Origin: JAJDIA01 sp031555145
GTDB taxonomy: Bacteria; Bacteroidota; Bacteroidia; Bacteroidales; Tannerellaceae
NCBI GenBank assembly: GCA_031555145.1
Contig: JAVBUR010000108.1
Location: forward strand, 1 to 34,719
Length of the DNA: 34,719 bases
Reading direction: 5' to 3'
The position numbers were made by a program, and so were the translations under genes. Position 1 is the stretch's first letter; each line of letters opens with the position of its first letter. Below the pieces are notes generated by a model, which searched no databases, was not told where the DNA came from, and was given only the letters and a program-made list of their open reading frames with translations. Shown piece after piece: positions 24,891 to 31,429 of this stretch.

Positions 24891-25010
24891 AGTTCCATCT
24901 GCATGGAACTAAAAGTTTATCATAAGGAACAAAAAGTTCCATCAGCATGAAACAAAAAGTTTATGCAGGTGGAACTTTTAGTTCCATGCTGATGAAACTC
25001 TTCGTGCATC
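24891..25010. repeat. Alternating-arm palindrome array, ~22-bp period
   Basis: The arms GTTCCAT or GTTTAT start at 24892, 24915, 24936, 24959 and 24981 (steps of 23, 21, 23, 22), alternating with ATGGAAC/ATGAAAC arms. Spacers are alternately 4-nt (CTGC, CAGC, GCTG) and 5-nt (TAAAA, AAAAA, TTTTA). The first element AGTTCCAT-CTGC-ATGGAACT is a perfect hairpin. Any arm can pair with either neighbour, so the array could switch between alternative folds. Confidence 0.8.
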
Positions 25011-25278
25011 ACAGCCTCGATTTCAGAGGCCGGTCATGCCGGTTTGCCTCGTCCTGCACAAAAGTAATACGCGTGACAGATGTGACAGATAAATTTGAAA
25101 AAAAACTTCGTGTAGAGAGAGAATGCAGTTGATCCGTAAAGGGCAGCGTGCCGGATCTTCAGATTGTACAGGATTTGAAAGCGCGATGGCTTTCAAGTTT
25201 TCCAGAATAGAATATTTCCAACGTAGATAATGGCGTGTGTAGGGGTGAAGTCTGCTCGCCCGATGCGACGGTGAACAC

Positions 25279-25487
25279 CCTACCCGTCAGGGGTATCGTG
25301 TTCGTAGCCGTGGGTGCTGGCGAAGCCGAGCCCACGGTTATGCGATGTGTATATGTTTTATGCGCCGCGTCAGCGGTGCTGGTCTATCAAACACGGCACC
25401 GCTGACGCGGCGCGTTTATATGATGATGCCCGTATATCTCAGGGGCTTGCACCCCTGGCTATGAACACGATGCCCGTGACCGGGCAT
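25279..25487. repeat. Four-arm structured repeat, copy B
   Basis: The left arm (CAGGGGTATCGTGTTCGTAGCC) pairs with the right arm (ending GGCTATGAACACGATGCCC... at 25487), and three hairpins lie between: 25308-25337, 25362-25381 with 25394-25413, and CCAGGGG/CCCCTGG-like at ~25437-25457. Compared with copies A and C, the A-T pair inside CGTATTCG/CGAATACG is a G-C pair (CGTGTTCG/GAACACG), so both arms changed together. Its left end is replaced by TGAACACCCTACCCG. Confidence 0.85.
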
Positions 25488-25577
25488 GCACTCTAAAGCT
25501 AGTCAAAAGATGTGTATAAAGAGTAGCTTTGAAGGCGGGGAGCCGGGATACTCTCAGATACTCTCATATACACAAAA

Positions 25578-25606
25578 GAGGGGCACTCCTGTCTGGGGCG
25601 CCCCTC
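25578..25606 (-). terminator. Terminator of the 697-residue GLUG protein gene
   Basis: On the minus strand GAGGGGC (25606-25600) pairs with GCCCCTC (25584-25578) around a 15-base loop, followed by TTTTGTG. It lies 61 bases after the stop codon at 25668. Confidence 0.75.
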
Positions 25607-25667
25607 GGCTTTGGTCATTGGTTATTAATCATTCTCTCTCTGTTCTCTGCTCATTGATCGTTGGCCA

Positions 25668-27755
25668 TTAATCATTAATCATTATTTTCTCCGTCTGTTG
25701 GCCGAGGCGTACGATGTAGAGGCCTTTGGCAAGGGGGAGGGAGGTGAGGCCTTCGGGTAGGCGCCGGGAGATGAGGGTCTGTCCGGCGACAGTATATACG
25801 GATAGGGTTGTGGTGATGGGGGTTTCGATCATCAACTGTCCGCTACGGCTGTAGATGCGTGCGGCATCGGGCTGTTCGTTGGCGGTGAGGTTGAAGCCGA
25901 TCCGCACATCGGTGTCTTCAAAGATGTCGGAGAGGGTACAGCGCCATTTGTCGGTACCGACAACGATCAGGTCTTTGACCTTGCCATTGACGGTGACGGT
26001 CGGTGTCTGCCCGGCGTAGCCATCCGCCAGGGTGATGACGAACGAGAAGGGGTTGCCGGATTCGATCTCGAACGAGGTCTTCTCCCCCTTGTCGGTCATG
26101 AGGCCTTCGCCCACGGTGAGGGTGAGGGTGTGGTAGGTGATGACGGGGGCGGGATCAGCCACCGTGATACCCGTCACGGTGATGGTCGAATCGCACGAAA
26201 TGGCGGCGAGGGTGTATAGGCCGTTGCCGTCGGCTGTCAGCGTAAAGCTGCTGCCGTTACTTCCCGAGACTGTCACCGTGGCATCGGCGGCGGTATAGCC
26301 GTCTTCGGCATCAAGGGTGAAAGTTAAGTCGTTGCCATCCTTCACGAGATAGGTGCAGCCATCGTCTTCCGGTTCGATATCGCCAGCTACCGAATAGGTA
26401 AAGTGATCGCCCGGTGTGAGGACTATTTTGTTGAGGAGACTGACGCCCGTTACGGTGATGGTCGAGTCGCATGCGACGGTTGCCAGCGTGTAGCTGTTGT
26501 CGCCGTCGGGCAATGTCAGCGTCGACGAGCCGCCTGCGTTTCCGGTAGCCGTTACCTCGGCATCATCGGCGGTGTAGCCTGTGTTGGGAACGACGGCGAA
26601 GCTGAAGTCGCTGCCAGCTGCTATGGCAAACATCGGCTTGTCGGCTGTTACCGTTTCGTCCTCCACCGTGTAGGTAAAGTTGTCGTCGTCTGTGAGGGTG
26701 AAAGTCACCGTCGGCGTCTGCCAGCGCAGGTAAGGATACCCGTCGTTGAAGGGGGCTGTAGCCGACGCATCGATCGCCCAGACAGCCGCATCGGTATCCG
26801 TGCCGTGGAAGTTCCATACCTCCGTTCCGAGGACATCCGCATCGGTATAGAGGCCGATGGTTTGCATCTCCGCGGTAGAGGCTCCGAAGGCTACAGCAGC
26901 GGTGGTTCCCCGATCCCATCCAATCACAGGCACGCCGGTAAGGGTGATATTGGAGAAGGAAGCGGTGATGATGCCGGTGTCGTTATTCACTCCCACCAGC
27001 CCGCCGGACTGGGATGTCTTTGCCGTCATTCCTGTCGCGTAGCAGTTTTGGATTGTACCGTCATTTCTACCGACCAGTCCGCCGAATTGGTCCATTCCTG
27101 TCACCTTGCCGCTGGCGTAGCAGTGGGTGATGGTGCCATAGTTACGTCCTACTAACCCGCCGGCGAATCTCCCGCCGAAATCCCCGGATTTCCAAATTGT
27201 TGTCACCATAGGCGCAGTGGTACCTGCCACAGGGGCTACCACGCATCCGGTGATTGTACCGTTGTTGGTACCTACCAGGCCGCCTGCGTCAGCATTGCCT
27301 TTTACGCCTCCCTTACCGGTATCGATGGTTACCACGAGGTCGCGGATCACCGCGTTTGTGCCGGTATAACCGAAGAGGGCGGAGTAGTCATTGGCTTCCC
27401 GGTCGATCCACAATCCCGTGATGCTATGCCCCATGCCGTCGAAGGTGCCGTCGAAGGGGTTGCGGGTAGTAGAACTCCCTTGTTTGTATCCGATCGGATT
27501 CCAGCCTTTCTCACCTGGATCAGTTGGCAAGACAAGTTCAATATCAGCCGTCAGTTTGATGAACTTGCCGTTGTAGCTGTTTCCACCGCCATAATCCCCC
27601 AGATTCACCAAATCCCTGAATGCCTCCAGGTCGGCTTGGTTCTCGATCAGGTAAGGATTGTCTGAATCGCCTGTGCCTTTGGCCGGCCAGGTTTCTGCCC
27701 ATCCCGTCATTGCGGCCGTCATGAGGGCGAGTAAAGTGAGTAATAGTCTTTTCAT
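25668..27755 (-). CDS. GLUG-repeat surface protein with T9SS tail (paralogue 1)
   Basis: The ~695-residue protein has a signal peptide (MKRLLLTLLALMTAAMTGWA) and then a beta-helical region with GLUG motifs (GGLVGRNYGTITHCYA, GGLVGRNDGTIQNCYA, GGLVGVNN; about 150-280). Next come two to three tandem beta-sandwich modules (each ending CDSTITVTGV/I), then the shared YHTLTLTVGEG module and a T9SS sorting domain ending KIMIND. It is predicted to be exported across the outer membrane and held on the surface. ATG 27755 begins the cleaner signal peptide; an ATG two codons earlier (27761) also fits. Its promoter region duplicates that of the paralogue at 28473. Confidence 0.85.
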   Translation of the reverse strand: MKRLLLTLLALMTAAMTGWAETWPAKGTGDSDNPYLIENQADLEAFRDLVNLGDYGGGNSYNGKFIKLTADIELVLPTDPGEKGWNPIGYKQGSSTTRNPFDGTFDGMGHSITGLWIDREANDYSALFGYTGTNAVIRDLVVTIDTGKGGVKGNADAGGLVGTNNGTITGCVVAPVAGTTAPMVTTIWKSGDFGGRFAGGLVGRNYGTITHCYASGKVTGMDQFGGLVGRNDGTIQNCYATGMTAKTSQSGGLVGVNNDTGIITASFSNITLTGVPVIGWDRGTTAAVAFGASTAEMQTIGLYTDADVLGTEVWNFHGTDTDAAVWAIDASATAPFNDGYPYLRWQTPTVTFTLTDDDNFTYTVEDETVTADKPMFAIAAGSDFSFAVVPNTGYTADDAEVTATGNAGGSSTLTLPDGDNSYTLATVACDSTITVTGVSLLNKIVLTPGDHFTYSVAGDIEPEDDGCTYLVKDGNDLTFTLDAEDGYTAADATVTVSGSNGSSFTLTADGNGLYTLAAISCDSTITVTGITVADPAPVITYHTLTLTVGEGLMTDKGEKTSFEIESGNPFSFVITLADGYAGQTPTVTVNGKVKDLIVVGTDKWRCTLSDIFEDTDVRIGFNLTANEQPDAARIYSRSGQLMIETPITTTLSVYTVAGQTLISRRLPEGLTSLPLAKGLYIVRLGQQTEKIMIND

Positions 27756-27794
27756 ATACATTCGTTATTAAGATGAGAATTTCGTTGTTGACCG

Positions 27795-27802
27795 CAAATA
27801 TA
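27795..27802 (-). promoter_or_regulatory. -7 box of GLUG paralogue 1
   Basis: The minus strand reads TATATTTG, an exact TAnnTTTG, 39 bases before ATG 27755. No -33 TTTG exists; instead the phased direct repeats begin 23 bases upstream, suggesting an activator-dependent promoter. Confidence 0.6.
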
Positions 27803-27824
27803 GAAGACGCCTTGCGAAAGGGAG

Positions 27825-27857
27825 GCGACAATTTGTATGTAAAAAGCGACAATTTGT
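27825..27857 (-). promoter_or_regulatory. Phased direct repeat, candidate AraC-type operator 1
   Basis: The minus strand has ACAAATTGTCGC twice (27857-27846 and 27836-27825), with 9 bases between and a period of 21. AraC-family activators commonly bind two direct half-sites in the same helical phase next to the -35 region. The identical arrangement at 31380-31412 supports function. Confidence 0.65.
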
Positions 27858-27873
27858 TATCGGCTGGCAGACA

Positions 27874-27900
27874 GTTGGTTGTCGTCCGCTTTTCGTTGTT
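27874..27900 (-). pseudogene. Relic of the 3' end of the TPR-AraC gene
   Basis: On the minus strand these bases read K-Q-R-K-A-D-D-N-Q, matching the last residues of the regulator at 31430 (S-Q-R-K-S-D-D-N-stop) with the stop codon changed to CAA. The following bases, including the direct repeats and -7 box, match the sequence after the intact regulator. The rest of the regulator copy is absent. Confidence 0.65.
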
Positions 27901-27961
27901 TTTCGTTGGTTCCGGTGGCTTGATGGCGACACCCCGTAGGCGACACATTGTCGTGCGAATA

Positions 27962-28360
27962 GTGTGTAGAGTAACCTGTTTATAGTGTGTAGACTAACCT
28001 GGCTCCCCGCCTTTGAAGGCGGGGGGGACCGCCGCTTGCGGTGGTGGGGCGGTTGGCATGCCCCATCGGGGCATCGTATTCGTAGCCGTGGGTGCTGGCG
28101 AAGCCGAGCCCACGGTTATGCGATGTGTATGTGTTTTATGCGCCGCGTCAGCGGTGCCGGTCTATCAAACACGGCACTGCTGACGCAGCGCGTTTATATG
28201 ATGATGCCCGTGTATCCCAGGGGCTTGCACCCCTGGCTACGAATACGATGCCCGTGACCGGGCATTTCAACCGCCCCACCGTTGCAAGCAACGGTCCCCC
28301 CCGCCTTTCAAGGCGGGGAGCCGGGTTAGTCTACACGCTATAAACAGGTTAGTCTACACA
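27962..28360. repeat. ~400-bp inverted repeat containing four-arm repeat copy C
   Basis: The outer arms of about 100 bases (27962-28064 and 28262-28360) are near-perfect inverse copies. From outside in they contain GTGTGTAGAGTAACCTG, GTGTGTAGACTAACC, the hairpin CCCCGCCTT/AAGGCGGGG, and a short hairpin that differs between arms (CCGCCGC-TT-GCGGTGG left; CCGTTGC-AA-GCAACGG right). The core (28058-28265) is the four-arm element with hairpins 28086-28115, 28140-28159 with 28172-28191, and 28217-28236. Confidence 0.88.
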
Positions 28361-28408
28361 CGAACGGGATACTCTCTAAACGCGCACACACACGCACACA
28401 TACAAAGA

Positions 28409-28429
28409 GGGGCGGGAAGACCCCGCCCC
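28409..28429 (-). terminator. Terminator of GLUG paralogue 2
   Basis: GGGGCGGG (28409-28416) pairs with CCCGCCCC (28422-28429); on the minus strand it is followed by TCTTTGT. It lies 43 bases after the stop codon at 28473 and is the counterpart of the one at 25578-25606. Confidence 0.7.
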
Positions 28430-28472
28430 TACGTTTGCGATTAATTGTTGATCATTAATCGTTGATCATTCA

Positions 28473-31310
28473 TTAGTCCCTGACCATCACCTTCTCCGTC
28501 CGCTGGCCGAGGCGTACGATGTAGATGCCTTTGGCAAGGGGGAGGGAGGTGAGGCCTTCGGGGATGCGCCGGGAGATGAGGGTCTGTCCGGCGACAGTAT
28601 ATACGGATAGGGTTGTGGTGATGGGGGTTTCGATGATCAACTGGCCGCTACGGCTGTAGATGCGTGCGGCATCGGGCTGTTCGTTGGCGGTGAGGTTGAA
28701 GCCGATCCGTACTTCGGTCTCTTCATAGACTTCGCTGATGATGCAACGCCACTTGTCGGTGCCGAGGGTGATCAGGTCTTTGACCTTTCCATTGACGGTG
28801 ACGGTCGGTGTCTGCCCGGCGTAGCCATCCGCCAGGGTGATGACGAACGAGAAGGGGTTGCCTGATTCGATCTCGAACGAGGTCTTCTCCCCCTTGTCGG
28901 TCATGAGGCCTTCGCCCACGGTGAGGGTGAGGGTGTGGTAGGTGATGACGGGGGCGGGATTGCCGGATCCCTTCGCTGTGAGGCCTGTCACGACAACGGT
29001 CATGTTGTCGGTAACGGTCAGCTTGTAGGTGCCGTCGGCTTCGGCTGCCTGTGCAACGCCATCGACTTCTGCTTCGCCGGTGCCGGTGTAGTTGTCGGTA
29101 TCGACGGTGTAGGCGAACGACAGTTCGCTGCCCGGTTCAACCGCGAGGGCTGTCGTTGTGCTGATCGTCTTTTCGTTTACGGTATAGGTATAGCCTTCGG
29201 TCACCTCCAGGGTCACGGTGTGTGTCGGCTGTATTTGCAGGTAGGGATAACCATGGTTGAAGGTGGCATAAGGAGCGATAGCCCAGACGCCTCCTTCGGC
29301 GAAGTTCCAACCGGCAGCGATGAAGTTGGTTAGGTCTTTCAGTCCGGCAGCGTCGAGGGCGGTGGCGGAGGTAGTACCCTCTTCCTGGCCTACTTCCTCG
29401 CCGTCATTCCCCAGGAAGAGAGAGGCTTCGATCGTTCCGCTGTCATTGATTCCGGCCAGCATACCAATGGGATATCCCTCTCCTGATACTTCTCCGGCTA
29501 CGTAACAATTCTCGATATTACCCATATTACGTCCTGCTATTCCTCCAACAGTCGTTTGTCCATATACGTTCCCGATCACATAGCAGTTTTCGATCGTTCC
29601 CAAATTGACTCCAGCCAGTCCGCCTATATTGTAACTGGTAGTACTCGACATGAGTGTACCGGTAGTTCCTGTCATCGGCTTCACGGCGCAGTTGGTGATC
29701 AGACCATAGTTTTGTCCTATTAACGCTCCGGAGTGAGCGCCGGCATTCAATGGCGTCACATTGTCGGTATCAACGGCAACGATCAGGTTTTTTATCGTGG
29801 CCGGAGAATCGGTTTGTCCGAAGAGACCCCTATAGGAACCATAGGGGGTGTTAAACCACAACCCGGAGATGGTGTGTCCGTTGCCGTCGAAGGTGCCATT
29901 GAATGCGTATGAATTGCCGATTGGTTGCCAGCCTTCCGTCGGACTGTTGGCGGCGATCCAGTCGGTGAGGTCGATATTGTTGCCCAGTAGGATGGAGCCA
30001 TATTTGAACGACCATCCTTCACTTACGAGGTAGCCCAGTCCGGCCAGTTCGGCGGCGGAGGTAAGGGTGAAGGTTCCTTCGTCGTCACCATCGAACCAGT
30101 CGGTGTCGAAATCCATCATCCGCAGGGTGGGGGCGGATACGAGTTGGTCAATCTGCCAGATGTAGCCGAAGTTCCAATACCCATTCTGGGCGAAGGTGTA
30201 CTGATTCTTCAGTTGTTCTGACGTCTTGCCTTCGACCTTGACGAACTCGGATGGATTATCGTTGTCGTTGACACCGTAGGCACCAACGCCGGGGGGGGTT
30301 ACATCGCTGTCGAAGTAAGAATGGTAGATTTCACCTTCGTTCCTCCCCACCACTCCGCCGATAAGAAGGTCATCACCCGTTTCGGTAATAGCTCCGATCG
30401 TGTAACATTCGGAGATGGAACCTGTAGTGTAATTCTTCGCCACCAGTCCGCTGACATAGGCCTCGAAGCCCGTAGCGGTAACGTCTCCTGTAGCATAGCA
30501 GTTGGAGATAGAACCTGAGTTCTTTCCCACCAGTCCGCTGACATAGAAATATTCGCCAGCGCTTTCATTGCTACCGGTAAGATTACCTGTAGCATAGCAG
30601 TTGGAGATAGAACCATAGTTTTCTGCCACCAGTCCGCCGAGTATAAATTCGCCAATACGAATAGATCCACTAAGGGAAACTGTAGCATAGCTGTTGCTGA
30701 TTTCTCCCCTATTTTCGCCTGCCAATCCTCCGGAATAGTTGTAGAGAGAGCCTCCCCGGATGGCAGCACCGGTTTCATCTGCTTTGTGTAGCACGGCGCA
30801 GCCGGTGATTTTACCTTTATTGACTCCTACCAGTCCGCCGACTCTCCCCTGGCCTTTTATGCCGGCACCAACGGAGTTATCTATCTCTACCTTCAGATTC
30901 CGGATATGGGCGGATGAGTTGGTTTGGGCAAAGAGGCCGACGGCATATTCCATCGGCTGGTTGATCCACAGTCCGGAAACGGTGAACCCACCACCATCGA
31001 AAAGTCCGTTGAAGTAACGATCAACACTATCGTAATACCCGCCGATCGGCACCCAGCCCTTGCCACTGTTGTTTCCGCCACCGCCGTCCGCGAGCCACGT
31101 GTCGAGTACGATGTCATTACCCAGCACGATCGTCTTGCCTTCGAAATCGTCAGTGCCGTCGTTCACCAGCTCGGCCAGCCCGGCGAGTTTTTCGGGGGAA
31201 TCGATGGTGAAACTGGTTTCGCTGGTGTTGTACCAGCTTGTGTTTGCCTGCCCCCATCCCGTCATTGCGACCGTCATCAGGGCGAATAAAGTAAGTAATA
31301 GTCTCTTCAT
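28473..31310 (-). CDS. GLUG-repeat surface protein with T9SS tail (paralogue 2)
   Basis: The ~945-residue protein has a signal peptide (MKRLLLTLFALMTVAMTGWG) and two beta-helical GLUG regions (about 165-345 and 560-670), with motifs GGLVGVNKGKITGCAV, SGLVGKNSGSISNCYA and GGIAGRNMGNIENCYV. These are followed by beta-sandwich segments, the YHTLTLTVGEG module and a T9SS sorting domain ending KVMVRD. The 3' ~470 bases are nearly identical to those of paralogue 1 (25681-26150), while the GLUG regions differ. It is directly downstream of the TPR-AraC regulator and the phased repeats. Predicted role: surface adhesin or matrix protein; the ligand is unknown. Confidence 0.86.
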   Translation of the reverse strand: MKRLLLTLFALMTVAMTGWGQANTSWYNTSETSFTIDSPEKLAGLAELVNDGTDDFEGKTIVLGNDIVLDTWLADGGGGNNSGKGWVPIGGYYDSVDRYFNGLFDGGGFTVSGLWINQPMEYAVGLFAQTNSSAHIRNLKVEIDNSVGAGIKGQGRVGGLVGVNKGKITGCAVLHKADETGAAIRGGSLYNYSGGLAGENRGEISNSYATVSLSGSIRIGEFILGGLVAENYGSISNCYATGNLTGSNESAGEYFYVSGLVGKNSGSISNCYATGDVTATGFEAYVSGLVAKNYTTGSISECYTIGAITETGDDLLIGGVVGRNEGEIYHSYFDSDVTPPGVGAYGVNDNDNPSEFVKVEGKTSEQLKNQYTFAQNGYWNFGYIWQIDQLVSAPTLRMMDFDTDWFDGDDEGTFTLTSAAELAGLGYLVSEGWSFKYGSILLGNNIDLTDWIAANSPTEGWQPIGNSYAFNGTFDGNGHTISGLWFNTPYGSYRGLFGQTDSPATIKNLIVAVDTDNVTPLNAGAHSGALIGQNYGLITNCAVKPMTGTTGTLMSSTTSYNIGGLAGVNLGTIENCYVIGNVYGQTTVGGIAGRNMGNIENCYVAGEVSGEGYPIGMLAGINDSGTIEASLFLGNDGEEVGQEEGTTSATALDAAGLKDLTNFIAAGWNFAEGGVWAIAPYATFNHGYPYLQIQPTHTVTLEVTEGYTYTVNEKTISTTTALAVEPGSELSFAYTVDTDNYTGTGEAEVDGVAQAAEADGTYKLTVTDNMTVVVTGLTAKGSGNPAPVITYHTLTLTVGEGLMTDKGEKTSFEIESGNPFSFVITLADGYAGQTPTVTVNGKVKDLITLGTDKWRCIISEVYEETEVRIGFNLTANEQPDAARIYSRSGQLIIETPITTTLSVYTVAGQTLISRRIPEGLTSLPLAKGIYIVRLGQRTEKVMVRD

Positions 31311-31349
31311 ATACATTGCGTTTTAAAGTGAATGATTCGTTGTCGAACG

Positions 31350-31357
31350 CAAATATA
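31350..31357 (-). promoter_or_regulatory. -7 box of GLUG paralogue 2
   Basis: The minus strand reads TATATTTG, as in paralogue 1, 39 bases before ATG 31310. The distance to the first direct repeat is again 23 bases. Confidence 0.6.
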
Positions 31358-31379
31358 TATGCCACCCTGTGAAAGGGAG

Positions 31380-31412
31380 GCGACAATTTGTATGTAAAAA
31401 GCGACAATTTGT
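31380..31412 (-). promoter_or_regulatory. Phased direct repeat, candidate AraC-type operator 2
   Basis: ACAAATTGTCGC occurs twice on the minus strand (31412-31401 and 31391-31380), with a period of 21. It lies between the stop of the TPR-AraC gene (31430) and the -7 box of the GLUG gene and is identical in layout to 27825-27857. Confidence 0.65.
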
Positions 31413-31429
31413 TTCCGGCTGGCAGACAG

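Larger units (their letters stand above)
24814..25667. other. Long intergenic region with structured repeats
   Basis: No gene is supported in these 854 bases. They contain an alternating-arm palindrome array (24891-25010), a direct repeat GTGACAGAT twice (25073-25090) beside a leftward TACTTTTG box (25066-25059), small hairpins (GAAAGC/GCTTTC near 25177), four-arm repeat copy B (25279-25487), and the terminator of the GLUG gene (25578-25606). Short ORFs inside the repeats are not real genes. Confidence 0.7.
27756..28472. other. Intergenic region between the two GLUG genes
   Basis: It contains, from right to left in the direction of transcription: the terminator of the upstream paralogue (28409-28429), a ~400-bp inverted repeat holding four-arm repeat copy C (27962-28360), a relic of the regulator gene's 3' end (27874-27900), the 21-bp-phased direct repeats (27825-27857) and the -7 box (27795-27802). 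No gene is supported. Confidence 0.75.

Noticed and set aside
24947..25132. 61-codon ORF across the palindrome chain
   Set aside because: Most of it is repeat sequence, with no promoter on that strand; the tail resembling V-T-D-V-T-D is just the GTGACAGAT direct repeat translated.
25314..25496. Small ORF with near-identical partner at 28092-28343 (peptide beginning MLAKPSPRLCDVY)
   Set aside because: The similarity comes from both lying inside copies B and C of the structured repeat; there is no promoter or start context, and copy A does not preserve the frame.
26403..27155. 250-codon plus-strand ORF
   Set aside because: Antisense to GLUG paralogue 1 and composed of complement-strand repeats.
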